This document shows, piece by piece, positions 19,022 through 27,949 of a DNA stretch of 64,000 nt. The DNA is from Candidatus Dechloromonas phosphoritropha (GTDB lineage Bacteria; Pseudomonadota; Gammaproteobacteria; Burkholderiales; Rhodocyclaceae): NCBI GenBank assembly GCA_016722705.1, contig JADKGN010000001.1, positions 806,001-870,000 of the forward strand. Direction: 5' to 3'. Position 1 is the first letter of the stretch. Every line of letters starts with the position of its first letter. A program made the translations under genes and the position numbers. The notes beneath the pieces are model-generated. The model made no database searches and was not told where the DNA came from. It saw nothing but the letters and a program-made list of their open reading frames with translations.

Positions 19022-20284
19022 CTAGCCGAAAACAGCGCGCAGGATGTGGAAGACAATGGCCGCCAGAATCCCGGCAATGGGCAACGTGATCAACCACGAG
19101 ATGATGATGCCGGCGATGACGCGCATGTCGAGTGCGCCGATACCGCGGGCGATACCCACCCCGATCACCGCACCGACCGCAATGTGGGAGGTTGACACCG
19201 GCATGCCGATCCCGGACGCCGCCACGACGACAATCGAGGCGGCAACGGTGGCTGCATAACCGCGGGTCGGTGTCAGCTGCGTGATCTTGTTGCCGATGGT
19301 AGCCATCACCTTGTAGCCGTAGGTCACCACGCCGATAACGATGCCGACGCCACCGAGCAGCAGCATGAATGGAGTCACCGCCGACTGCGGACTCACGGAC
19401 TGGGTTTCGATGATCTGAATGGCTGCTGCCATCGGGCCAACGCCGTTGGCGAGGTCGTTGGAGCCGTGGGCGAAGGCCATCGCCGCGCCGGTAAACACCA
19501 TCAGCGGGACGAACAGTTTTTCGACGCTGGCAAAGTGAAAAATCCGGTCCTCGCTCTCTTCGAGATGGATGCGGCTCATCAGCACCCTGGCGATGATCGC
19601 CAAAGCGATGCCGATCGCGATCGACAGGATTTGACCCTCGACGCCACTGAGATTGATATTGACGTATTTGAGCCCTGCGGTGATGGTGACCAGCGCGACG
19701 ATCCAGCCCACCAGGAACGCATACATCGGCCCCCACCGGCGTGCCTGGCGGATTGGATTCTCTGTATTGAATATCAGCTTGCGGATACTCAGAGTCAGAG
19801 TCAGCGCGACAATGCCGCCGAGTACGGGAGAGATCAACCAACTGACGACGATCTCGGCCATCATTTCCCAGTTGACCGCATCGATGCCGAGCGCGGCGAC
19901 ACCGGCGCCGCATACGGCGCCGACGATCGATTGGGTTGCGGACACCGGCCAGCCGCGCATGCTGGCGACGGTCAGCCAGATGCCGACCGCCAGCAACGCC
20001 CCGATCATGCCGAACAGCAGCAGATGCGGCACCGGCTCGAACAACCTGCCGTCGATGATCCCTTTCGAAATGGTGGCGGCCACCTCGCCGCCGGCCAGAT
20101 AGGCGCCGGCAAACTCCATGACCGCCGCCAGGAGCAGCGCCCGCCTGAGGGTAATGGCTCCGGAACCGACCGAGGTCCCCATGGCGTTGGCAACATTGTT
20201 GGCGCCCATTCCCCAGCACACGAAAAGGCCAAAGGCGAGGGCCGTGACATAAAACAACGTCGAGTGCTGCGCAATAATCTCCAC
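19022..20284 (-). CDS. pit: Low-affinity inorganic phosphate transporter, PiT family
   Basis: 420 residues, about ten membrane segments. It symports neutral metal-phosphate with protons across the inner membrane. Both halves carry the duplicated PiT signature: GMGANNVANAMGTSVGSGAI near residue 24 and GSNDLANGVGPMAAA near 262. It follows the DUF47 gene by about 98 bases, the classic pap-pit arrangement. In polyphosphate-accumulating bacteria Pit is the main route for phosphate uptake and for efflux after polyphosphate breakdown. Confidence 0.95.
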   Translation of the reverse strand: MEIIAQHSTLFYVTALAFGLFVCWGMGANNVANAMGTSVGSGAITLRRALLLAAVMEFAGAYLAGGEVAATISKGIIDGRLFEPVPHLLLFGMIGALLAVGIWLTVASMRGWPVSATQSIVGAVCGAGVAALGIDAVNWEMMAEIVVSWLISPVLGGIVALTLTLSIRKLIFNTENPIRQARRWGPMYAFLVGWIVALVTITAGLKYVNINLSGVEGQILSIAIGIALAIIARVLMSRIHLEESEDRIFHFASVEKLFVPLMVFTGAAMAFAHGSNDLANGVGPMAAAIQIIETQSVSPQSAVTPFMLLLGGVGIVIGVVTYGYKVMATIGNKITQLTPTRGYAATVAASIVVVAASGIGMPVSTSHIAVGAVIGVGIARGIGALDMRVIAGIIISWLITLPIAGILAAIVFHILRAVFG

Positions 20285-20382
20285 GATACGATTCCTGGCG
20301 ATGAAATGCTGAAATGAAGAGACGAACTCAAGAGTCCGAAAACACCTGCGAACCGTATTGCCCGTTCACAGACCGCTAGTCT

Positions 20383-21078
20383 TCAGTGGGCAATCATCAG
20401 GCGCACGCGGTCACCCACCTTCTCGGCATAGTCGGCGAGGTTGCCCACCCAGCGGATCAACTGGTACCAGAGCATCACCGACACCGGACTCAGACTACCC
20501 TCCTGCGCAAAAAGTGCCTGCGCCAGGAAAGCTCCCATCAGGTCCGTATCGCTCTCCATGTAGCCCAGTTCAAGGATCATTGCCTCCACTCGCTCGACCT
20601 CGCGACCGTGGAAGCCGATCTCAAGCAACTCGTCGAGTTCCTCGATTATCCTGTGCGCCTGTTCGCAGGTTTCAGCGCTGCGGGTGACGAATCTTGCCAG
20701 CGGCTCGGCCATGCCGGCGGGAACCTCCATCTTGCGCTGGACAAGCAGGCCGGCGATATCCTGAGCAATGCCGGCGATCGTATCCTGCGTCGCCAGCAGA
20801 TCCAGCAGATCATGCCGGCCGACCGCCAGCAGCAGGCTTCTCGGCAGATGGCTGCGCAACTCGTTCTTGATTGTGTCCGCCTGACTTTCCTTGGCGAAGA
20901 CCTTCTCCTTCTGGATCTCGAGCTGCGCCTCATTCCCTTCAATCAGGGCAGCGAACAGCGCCGGGACTTCGCCAACGCACTCGATGACGACACGCATGTG
21001 CTGTTGCAGCGGCTTGAACGGCGACTTGCCGAACAGCGCCACCATGGAGTTGGTGGATAACATCTGCTCCTCCGTCAT
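20383..21078 (-). CDS. DUF47/TIGR00153 PhoU-like phosphate transport accessory protein
   Basis: 231 residues, all-helical. It starts SMVALFGKSPFKPLQQHMRVV, the TIGR00153 opening, and contains EAQLEIQKEKVFAKESQADTIKNELR with the ExxxD metal-binding repeats related to PhoU. These proteins are nearly always next to pit and are thought to control it. AGAGG precedes the start region. The promoter region is only about 54 bases long before an IS30 remnant begins at 21132. Confidence 0.9.
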   Translation of the reverse strand: MTEEQMLSTNSMVALFGKSPFKPLQQHMRVVIECVGEVPALFAALIEGNEAQLEIQKEKVFAKESQADTIKNELRSHLPRSLLLAVGRHDLLDLLATQDTIAGIAQDIAGLLVQRKMEVPAGMAEPLARFVTRSAETCEQAHRIIEELDELLEIGFHGREVERVEAMILELGYMESDTDLMGAFLAQALFAQEGSLSPVSVMLWYQLIRWVGNLADYAEKVGDRVRLMIAH

Positions 21079-21131
21079 TGAGGTTCCCTCTGTTTTTCGT
21101 CTTCCAAAGGGTTGTGGTTATGCTAGGCGGA

Positions 21132-21915
21132 TTCAAGCCTGAAGTGCAATGGCGCTATAAGGCAAGTGTAACTGCTCCATGAAGACTTGGTGAGGTGTTC
21201 TGAAGCCGAGGCATTTTCTGGGGTGATGATTGAGGCGGTACATGGCGAAAGCGATGTCTTTGGGGGTGATGGAATCGAAGCGCAGTTTCTTTGGGAAGAA
21301 CAGCCGAGACGGCATCGGCCATCTTAGCCGACACATGGGCGATCAAGGCGTAGCGGGACTTGCGCTCATTGAGTGTGACGAGTGCTTGTTGATGGCCGGT
21401 GCCGATCACCAGATCGGCTTCGTAGTCGCCGAAGCGTTAACGGCCATCGACAATGGTGGGGCGTTGCTCGATCGACACCTGGTTGGGGATAGTGCCGCGT
21501 CGGTCGCGGCCACCATAACGCTTTCTGCGGGCCTTCTGGCGACGCGGGGCGCAGTGCAGTGTGCCACCAGCGCGCCAGTCGGCGTAGATGCGCTGATAGA
21601 CGGTTTCGTGGCTAATGCCGGGCTGCCCGCAAGACTTGAGATAGCCGGAAATCTGTTCGGGACTCCATAGCTCGGCCAGTTTGGCCTGAGCGAAGGTCCA
21701 TGTCTCGGCGGAAACGCGGCGGGGTGACGATTCATCAGGCGGGCAACGTCGCTCTGCTTATGTCCGACTTTGAGAAGGATGGCAATTTGGTATCGTTCGC
21801 CTCGGATGAATGTGTAGTTCATTCCAGGCAACTTTGACTTGCCGGTCAAGGGGCTCGGATGCTATTGCATCTCGCCCTCCCAACCCATTAATCAGAGTTG
21901 CACTTCGAATTTGAA
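21132..21915 (-). mobile_element. Internally deleted IS30-family element
   Basis: Bounded by imperfect inverted repeats, TTGCACTTC-NNNN-TTGAA, at 21898-21915 and on the opposite strand at 21132-21149. Length is only 784 bases where about 1.1 kb is usual, because part of the catalytic region is missing. It lies directly upstream of the DUF47-pit operon. Confidence 0.75.
21133..21822 (-). pseudogene. IS30-family transposase, frameshifted and internally deleted
   Basis: It starts MNYTFIRGERYQIAILLKVG with the IS30 helix-turn-helix region, breaks frame after RLMNRHP, and continues in other frames through a middle part (GTGHQQALVTLNERKSRYALI). That part jumps into FFPKKLRFDSITPKDIAF and HPRKCLGFRTPHQVF, the usual C-terminus. 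The segment between SAVLP and FFPKKL, which should carry the second Asp and the Glu of the DDE triad, is deleted. It cannot be active. Confidence 0.85.
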
Positions 21916-22176
21916 CTCACGGTTGGTATTTTTGCTGGTACTTCAAAACACGGAATCGATAGAACCCTTGCCAGAATGCCATTACAAGCCGCAGTTCGAT
22001 CCCCTCAGCACCCATGCCATGCAGCTTAGGATTGAGCTGACCCTGTCCTCAGGATGGGGATTTTGTTGATTCCTATAGCTCCCTTCGCGGCCAGGCATGG
22101 CATGCCTACATCCCGGACACGACCGTTATATACGACGCCATGGGGGAACGTCTTGCCGAGCGATCGTGCCCCACCC
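21916..22176. other. Spacer between IS30 remnant and trmJ, no gene seen
   Basis: About 260 bases with short frames of no recognisable family. It is the 3' flank of trmJ. I see no strong hairpin with a T-run. Confidence 0.4.
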
Positions 22177-22971
22177 TCAGGTCTCAGGCGTATTTCCTTG
22201 CGCATGCCCGGTTGGGCTCTGGGTAGCGGCGAGGATTCCCCGCAGAATGTTGATCTCATCCCTTTCGAGCTGAATTCGCGAAAAGAGGCGGCGCAATTTG
22301 GGCAGCAGCCTTCCCGGATGCGCGGGGTTGAGAAACCCGGTTTCGGTCATCACCACCTCGAAATGTGCGTAAAGACCCTCGACCTCATCGTGGGCCGCCA
22401 GTCGCAACGACGCGGGTGTAACCGTTGCGTCAGCCACTGCCGGCACTCCTGCAAAGGCGGCCATGCGAATTTCGTAACTCAGCACCTGTACCGCCGCGCC
22501 GAGATTCAGCGAACTGAACTCCGGATTGGCCGGAATTGACACCGCCGCATGGCATTGCTGGATCTCGACATTTGTTAGGCCCACGGTTTCATTTCCGAAA
22601 ACCAGTGCCACCTGACCCTGCCCAGCGTGGGCCAGCAGACGGGCCACCATCTCCCTTGGTTGACCGCTGGGTGGGCCCAGGTCGCGGCGCCGCGCCGACA
22701 GGGCGACAACAAAAACGGCGCCGGCCAGTGCTTCGGGTAGGGATTCACTGATTTTTGCCGATTCCAGGACGTCGACCGCGCCAGTCGCCCGGGCATCGGC
22801 TTCAGGATCGGGAAATTTCCTCGGCTCGACCAGGCGCAGATCGGTTAGTCCCATGGTCTTCATGGCCCGTGCCGCCGCCCCGATGTTTCCGGGATGACTC
22901 GGGCGACACAGGACGACGCGGATTCGCGACAGCAGGAGTTCGGGCTTCATAGTAAAATCGGGTTTCTCCAA
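22177..22971 (-). CDS. trmJ: tRNA (cytidine/uridine-2'-O-)-methyltransferase TrmJ
   Basis: 264 residues. It methylates position 32 of tRNAs with SAM. It has the SPOUT knot motifs: VVLCRPSHPGNIGAAARAMKTMGL near the N-terminus, LVFGNETVGLTNVEI (SAM site) and AVSIPANPEFSSLNLGAAVQVLSYEI. It is divergent from suhB with about 40 bases between starts, an arrangement common in proteobacteria. Confidence 0.94.
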   Translation of the reverse strand: MEKPDFTMKPELLLSRIRVVLCRPSHPGNIGAAARAMKTMGLTDLRLVEPRKFPDPEADARATGAVDVLESAKISESLPEALAGAVFVVALSARRRDLGPPSGQPREMVARLLAHAGQGQVALVFGNETVGLTNVEIQQCHAAVSIPANPEFSSLNLGAAVQVLSYEIRMAAFAGVPAVADATVTPASLRLAAHDEVEGLYAHFEVVMTETGFLNPAHPGRLLPKLRRLFSRIQLERDEINILRGILAATQSPTGHAQGNTPET

Positions 22972-23011
22972 ATTAATCGGCCGGCCTCGCCACCCGCCAG
23001 TTCTTTAAGCC

Positions 23012-23824
23012 ATGCATCCAGCCCTGAATATCGCCGTCAAGGCGGCGCTTCGCGCCGGCAAGATCATCAATCGTGCATCCAATGACCTCGACCTGCTCAA
23101 GGTGGAAACAAAACAGGCCAACGATTTCGTAACCGAGGTTGACCGGAAAGCCGAGGCTGCAATCATCGAAACGCTGCGGGACGCGTATCCGCAGTACGGG
23201 ATTTTAGCAGAGGAGTCTGGAGCGGCCGCCGGGACGGGTCCTGCCGACGGCGATTACCGGTGGATCATCGACCCCCTGGACGGCACCACCAACTTCATTC
23301 ATGGGCTGCCGCAATACGCCGTCTCGATCGCGCTGGCGAAAGGCAACAACATCGAGCAGGCCGTTGTTTTCGATCCCAATCGGAACGAATTGTTCATCGC
23401 CAGTAAGGGAGCGGGCGCCTTCCTGAACGAGCGCCGCATCCGCGTTTCCAAGCGGACAAAACTCCAGGATTCGCTGCTCGGCACCGGCTTCCCCTATCGC
23501 ATGTTCGATCACATCGACACCTACCTTGCGATCTTCAAGGAACTGACCCGGAAGACCGCCGGCCTGCGCCGTCCTGGCGCTGCGGCGCTGGATCTGGCCT
23601 ATGTCGCCTGCGGTCGCTACGATGGGTTCTGGGAATTCGGGCTTTCCCCGTGGGACATCGCCGCCGGTGCGCTGCTAATCTCGGAAGCCGGCGGGCTGGT
23701 CAGCGACATGCGCGGCGAAGCGGGCTACCTGGCCAGCGGCAACATCGTCGCCGGCACACCGAAAGTCTTCGCGCCGCTGCTCAATCTCATTCAGGAACGA
23801 TTGCCGGAATCAATCACCGCCTGA
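23012..23824 (+). CDS. suhB: Inositol-1-monophosphatase family protein SuhB
   Basis: 270 residues. It dephosphorylates inositol monophosphate in vitro; in bacteria it also acts in rRNA antitermination with Nus factors. Metal-site motifs are ILAEESGA (Glu), IIDPLDGTTNFIHGLP (the DPLDGT metal site) and SPWDIAAGALLISEAGG. The start MHPALNIAVKAALRAGKII is typical for SuhB. Confidence 0.94.
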   Translation: MHPALNIAVKAALRAGKIINRASNDLDLLKVETKQANDFVTEVDRKAEAAIIETLRDAYPQYGILAEESGAAAGTGPADGDYRWIIDPLDGTTNFIHGLPQYAVSIALAKGNNIEQAVVFDPNRNELFIASKGAGAFLNERRIRVSKRTKLQDSLLGTGFPYRMFDHIDTYLAIFKELTRKTAGLRRPGAAALDLAYVACGRYDGFWEFGLSPWDIAAGALLISEAGGLVSDMRGEAGYLASGNIVAGTPKVFAPLLNLIQERLPESITA

Positions 23825-23875
23825 GCGCTGGTGAGAAACAGGGCCGATCCGCCACCCTCCGGGCGGCGGCAGCGA

Positions 23876-24427
23876 TTACTTCTCGAGTTTGTCCGCCACG
23901 GCACCCGCCTTGAAGCCGGTGAACATGTTGCGCGTCTGGCTCTGCAACTTATCCTGCATCTGTTGGAACATCTTCTTGGACTGATCCATGTAGGCTGTCA
24001 TCATGCTCTGCATCGCGGGTTGCTGGAAATTGAGGAACTGCGCCCAGAAATCTGCCTGCAGATGGCTGTTGTCGCCGTACATCGAGCGTGACTGGTCCTG
24101 CAACTTGTGCTGGAAATCAACGAAGGTGCGCATGTTGTTTTCCAGATACTTGCCCAGCATTCCCTGCATGGCGCTGCCGTAGAAGCGGACGAAGCCGGAC
24201 AGCAACTCGCAGGAGAAAAGGGGAACGCCGCCGCTCTCTTCGTCAAGGATGATCTGCAACAGGATACTCCGCGTCAGGTCGTCGCCGGATTTGGCGTCGA
24301 GTACCTTGAATGGTTCGAACTTGATGACGAGATCCTTGACATCCCCCAGCGTTATGTAGGCGCTCGTCTTGGTATCGTAAAGACGGCGATTGGGGTATTT
24401 CTTGATCAGACGTACTTCCTCGGACAT
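23876..24427 (-). CDS. phaR: Polyhydroxyalkanoate synthesis repressor PhaR
   Basis: 183 residues from ATG 24427; the longer frame to 24517 has no homology. It opens with RLIKKYPNRRLYDTKTSAYITL, the PHB_acc_N DNA-binding signature, followed by the PHB_acc domain and a Gln/Met-rich C-terminus (MQSMMTAYMDQSKKMFQQMQ). PhaR binds both phasin-gene promoters and nascent PHA, releasing phasin expression when granules form. It is the last gene of the pha cluster and has its own promoter-like TATAAT. Confidence 0.94.
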   Translation of the reverse strand: MSEEVRLIKKYPNRRLYDTKTSAYITLGDVKDLVIKFEPFKVLDAKSGDDLTRSILLQIILDEESGGVPLFSCELLSGFVRFYGSAMQGMLGKYLENNMRTFVDFQHKLQDQSRSMYGDNSHLQADFWAQFLNFQQPAMQSMMTAYMDQSKKMFQQMQDKLQSQTRNMFTGFKAGAVADKLEK

Positions 24428-24463
24428 CCGGCATCCCTCGGGCGGGTTTGTGTGCACTGCACC

Positions 24464-24469
24464 ATTATA
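24464..24469 (-). promoter_or_regulatory. Putative -10 element (TATAAT) for phaR
   Basis: TATAAT on the minus strand, 37 bases before the phaR ATG and directly after the terminator of the phaB gene. The -35 region is not well matched, so this is a candidate only. Confidence 0.4.
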
Positions 24470-24471
24470 GA

Positions 24472-24498
24472 ACAAAAAAACAGGCACCCGCAGGTGCC
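24472..24498 (-). terminator. Rho-independent terminator after phaCBB
   Basis: On the minus strand a GGCACC stem pairs with GGTGCC across a 4-base loop, followed by CTGTTTTTTTG. It lies 30 bases after the stop of the second phaB and separates the phaCBB operon from phaR. Confidence 0.75.
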
Positions 24499-24528
24499 CG
24501 TTCTTGATGCAGCGCAAAAAATCCGTAA

Positions 24529-25272
24529 TTACTGGTAGTACAAGCCGCCGTTCAGGTTCATCGTGGCGCCCGTCATGAACCCTGCAAGTTCGGAAGCCAG
24601 ATAGACGCAGGCGCCGCCAATTTCTTCCGGCTTGGCGAGACGCTTCATCGGCACGCCGTCGATGATGGTCTGCAGGATCTCCGGCTTGATCGCCATGACC
24701 ATCTTGGTCGCCACGTAGCCCGGACAGATCGCGTTGACGGTCACTCCCTTGGTGGCGAGTTCGGCGGCCAGCGCCTTCGAGAAGCCGATGACGCCGGCCT
24801 TGGCAGCCGAGTAGTTGGTCTGGCCAGCCTGGCCCTTGAGGCCGTTGACCGACGAAATGTTGATGATGCGGCCCCAGCCACGCTCGGCCATCTTCGACGA
24901 AACCTGCTTGGTCATGTTGAACAGCGAGGTCAGATTGGTGCCGATGACAGCATCCCAGCCATCACGTTCCATCTTGGCGAACATGCGGTCACGGGTGATG
25001 CCGGCGTTGTTGACCAGGATATCGACCGGGCCGGCTGACGCTTCGGCTTCCGCCACCATCTTCACGCAGTCGTCCCAGGAGGAGATGTCACCGGCGACGC
25101 AGACAAAGTCGTTGAAGCCCACAGCAGCCATCTCCTTCAGCCACTCTTCCTTGTTGTCGAACTGCGGATGATACGAGGCAACCACCTTGTGGCCAGCCTT
25201 GGCCAGTTCCTGACAAATTGCGGTTCCAAGACCGCCCATGGCGCCGGTGACGAGTGCAACACGTTGTGTCAT
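24529..25272 (-). CDS. phaB: Acetoacetyl-CoA reductase (second copy)
   Basis: 247 residues. It is an NADPH-dependent SDR reducing acetoacetyl-CoA to (R)-3-hydroxybutyryl-CoA for PHA synthesis. It has TGAMGGLG (cofactor loop), NNAGITRD, and the catalytic Ser in INISSVNGLKGQAGQTNYSAAKAG with YxxxK. The C-terminus FMTGATMNLNGGLYYQ is typical of PhaB. It is adjacent to another phaB with about 50 bases between; the two are clearly diverged paralogues rather than a recent duplication. Confidence 0.93.
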   Translation of the reverse strand: MTQRVALVTGAMGGLGTAICQELAKAGHKVVASYHPQFDNKEEWLKEMAAVGFNDFVCVAGDISSWDDCVKMVAEAEASAGPVDILVNNAGITRDRMFAKMERDGWDAVIGTNLTSLFNMTKQVSSKMAERGWGRIINISSVNGLKGQAGQTNYSAAKAGVIGFSKALAAELATKGVTVNAICPGYVATKMVMAIKPEILQTIIDGVPMKRLAKPEEIGGACVYLASELAGFMTGATMNLNGGLYYQ

Positions 25273-25323
25273 AGTTCTTCCTTCCTGTTGTTGATGTTTA
25301 CAGTGGGTAAAAAAATACGCCGG

Positions 25324-26064
25324 TCAGTACATGTGCTGGCCGCCGTTGATGGAAATATTGGCACCGGTGACGAAAGCAGCCTCGTCAGAAGCAAGATAAG
25401 CGACGAGCCCGGCAATCTCCTCCGGCTTGCCCAGCCGGTTGACTGGAATCTGCGGCAGAATCTTTGAATCGAGAATCTCCTGCGGGATCGCAGTCACCAT
25501 CCTGGTACCGATATAACCTGGAGAAATGGTGTTGACCGTGACACCCTGCTTGGCGACCTCAAGCGCCAGCGCCTTGGTGAAGCCGTGCATGCCGGCCTTG
25601 GCCGCTGCGTAGTTGGTCTGGCCGAAGGCGCCCTTCTGTCCGTTGACCGAGGAGACGTTGATGATCCGCCCCCACTTGCGCTTGATCATGCCGTCGATCA
25701 CCTGCTTCGACATGTTGAAGATCGAGTCGAGGTTGGTGTGGATTACCGCATCCCAGTCCGCTTTGGACATCCGCTTGAAGGTCATGTCGCGGGTGATGCC
25801 GGCATTATTGACCAGTACATCGACCGGGCCGACCTCTCTGCTTACTGCCTCGACGCAGGCACGGGCCGATTCGAAATCGGTGACGTCACAGGCATAGGCC
25901 TTGAAACTGAAGCCCATGGCATGCATGCCTTTCAGCCAGTCATCGACCTTGGTGTTGCCGGGCGAACAGGTGGTGACCACCTGGAAATCCAGCGCCGCGA
26001 GTTTGATGCAGATTGCCTCGCCGAGTCCACCCATTCCCCCTGTCACCAGTGCAGTTCTTGACAT
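25324..26064 (-). CDS. phaB: Acetoacetyl-CoA reductase (first copy)
   Basis: 246 residues, same family as its neighbour. The motifs are TGGMGGLGEAI, NNAGITRDMTF, INVSSVNGQKGAFGQTNYAAAKAG and FVTGANISINGGQHMY, the last a strong PhaB ending. It follows phaC by 27 bases. Two phaB genes in tandem suggest different cofactor or substrate preference, or dosage. No thiolase (phaA) gene is in this window. Confidence 0.94.
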   Translation of the reverse strand: MSRTALVTGGMGGLGEAICIKLAALDFQVVTTCSPGNTKVDDWLKGMHAMGFSFKAYACDVTDFESARACVEAVSREVGPVDVLVNNAGITRDMTFKRMSKADWDAVIHTNLDSIFNMSKQVIDGMIKRKWGRIINVSSVNGQKGAFGQTNYAAAKAGMHGFTKALALEVAKQGVTVNTISPGYIGTRMVTAIPQEILDSKILPQIPVNRLGKPEEIAGLVAYLASDEAAFVTGANISINGGQHMY

Positions 26065-26091
26065 TGTTTCCCCTTCCCGTAAATTATCTGT

Positions 26092-27852
26092 TCAGACCGC
26101 GCGTTCACGCACGTAACGACCGGGTGCCGGTTCGATCGGCCTGTGTTTTGCGTTGCCAGGCCTGCGTGGCGCCCGTGATTTGCCGGCAAACGGCTTCAGC
26201 CAGGCAGCCCAGTCGTTCCACCAACTACCCGGCCTGTTGTCCGCTGCGGTCAACCAGGATTCAGCGTTGCCTTTCACATTGTCGTTGACCCAATAGTTGC
26301 GCTTGTTCTTGCTCGCCGGGTTGATGGCGCCGGCGATATGGCCCGACGCACCCAGGACGAATCGCACCTTGCCTCCGAGAATGCGCGTCGTCTCGTAAGC
26401 AGATCGCCAGGGAACGATATGATCTTCGCGCGTTGCCAGCAGGTAGACGGGCATCGCCAGCGCGCCGAGGTCGATGCGCTGGCCGCACATCTCGAGCTTG
26501 CCAGGCACGTGTAGGCTGTTGTCGAGGTAGAGGTTGCGCATGTACCAGCAAGCGAACGGCCCCGGCAGATTGGTCGAATCCGAATTCCAGTAGAGCAAAT
26601 CAAAGGCTTGTGGCTTCTGGCCCTTCAGGTAATTTCCGGTGACGTAGTTCCAGACCAGGTCGTTGGCGCGCAGGAAGGAGAAGGTGTTCTGCAGGTCGCG
26701 CGCCGGCAGCAGGCCACCCTTGCCAATAGTCGACTCGCGTGCCTCCAGGGCATTGGCATCGATAAAGACTCCGATCTCCCCAGTATCGGAGAAATCGAGG
26801 AGCGTCGTCATCAGGGTCAGCGATGCGGCGATGTCTTCGCCTCGCCCCTTGAGCACGGACAGGGCCGAAGTCAGGATCGTCCCGCCGACGCAGAACCCAA
26901 GCGCATTGACCTGCTTGACCCGACAAATCTCCCGAGCGACGTGCAATGCGGCAATTGGGCCATGCTCGAGGTAATCGTCCCAGGTCAGGTGACCATGCTC
27001 TGCCTGCGGATTACGCCAGGAAACCAGAAACACCGTGTTGCCCTGCTCTACCATGAAGCGGATCAGCGAATTGTCGGGCTGCAGATCCATGACGTAGAAC
27101 TTGTTGATGCACGGCGGCACGACCACCAGCGGCAGCATGCCGACTTCCGGCGTCAGGGGTGAGTACTGGATCAACTGCATCAGGTCGTTTTCGTAAACCA
27201 CCGCACCTTCGGTCGTCGCAATGTTGCGACCGATTTCGAAGACCGACTCGTCGGTCATCGAAATGCGCCCTTTCTCGAAATCCCTGATCAGATTGTCGAT
27301 GCCGTCGGTAATGCTCCGGCCGCTGGTTTGCAGCGCCAGCTTGATGAATTCCGGATTCGTCGCGGCATAATTCGAAGGCGCCATGGCGTCGACTATCTGG
27401 CGTGCCAGAAAACGCATGCGGTTGCGGGCCTTGTCGTCGCTCGCCGGAACCAGTTCGACCAGATCCTTCAGATATTTCGCATTGAGCAGGTAGGCTTGGT
27501 GCAGGTAGTCGTAAACCGGGCTTTCACGCCATTCGGGCGCTGCAAAGCGGCGATCGCCAGGCTCGGCTGCGACCTTGAATGTCTCCGGGGCGCCCTGCTG
27601 GCGGGCGAGCACCGACTGCCAGAGGGACATCTGCTGGTTCATGAACTGTTTCTGTAGCGCAGTCAACGCCTGTGGGTCGGCAGCCGGCGGGTCGGCAACC
27701 GGCGGGTCGGCAACCGGCGGAACGGCGGCCACCGGGTTTCCGGCCTGGCAGATGAAGGCCATGAACTGCCGCGTCGTGTCCTGAGCGGCCTGCACGAATT
27801 GCGGGGGCAAACCCATGAAAGCGTCGCTGGTGTCAGGTCCCTTTTGCGCCAT
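26092..27852 (-). CDS. phaC: Class I polyhydroxyalkanoate synthase
   Basis: 586 residues from ATG 27852; the frame extends to 27966 without support. It polymerises (R)-3-hydroxyacyl-CoA on the granule surface. The catalytic triad is readable: Cys in NALGFCVGGT at about residue 320, Asp in REDHIVPW at about 477, and His in GASGHIAGAINP at about 505. The N-terminus has an unusual Pro/Ala repeat (VADPPVADPPAADP) around residues 45-60. It heads the phaC-phaB-phaB operon. Confidence 0.96.
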   Translation of the reverse strand: MAQKGPDTSDAFMGLPPQFVQAAQDTTRQFMAFICQAGNPVAAVPPVADPPVADPPAADPQALTALQKQFMNQQMSLWQSVLARQQGAPETFKVAAEPGDRRFAAPEWRESPVYDYLHQAYLLNAKYLKDLVELVPASDDKARNRMRFLARQIVDAMAPSNYAATNPEFIKLALQTSGRSITDGIDNLIRDFEKGRISMTDESVFEIGRNIATTEGAVVYENDLMQLIQYSPLTPEVGMLPLVVVPPCINKFYVMDLQPDNSLIRFMVEQGNTVFLVSWRNPQAEHGHLTWDDYLEHGPIAALHVAREICRVKQVNALGFCVGGTILTSALSVLKGRGEDIAASLTLMTTLLDFSDTGEIGVFIDANALEARESTIGKGGLLPARDLQNTFSFLRANDLVWNYVTGNYLKGQKPQAFDLLYWNSDSTNLPGPFACWYMRNLYLDNSLHVPGKLEMCGQRIDLGALAMPVYLLATREDHIVPWRSAYETTRILGGKVRFVLGASGHIAGAINPASKNKRNYWVNDNVKGNAESWLTAADNRPGSWWNDWAAWLKPFAGKSRAPRRPGNAKHRPIEPAPGRYVRERAV

Positions 27853-27949
27853 GGCCGTTTTCTTCTCTGTAGTTGAATCGGGGTTTAGCGCTCCGATTCT
27901 CCATACCAGCCCGAGCGCTGTCAATGGATTTGAATGCATAATTACGCGG

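Noticed and set aside
18885..20219. A 444-codon minus-strand frame
   Set aside because: It overlaps pit in another frame; its composition is Arg/Gly/His-rich shadow text and pit has clear PiT signatures.
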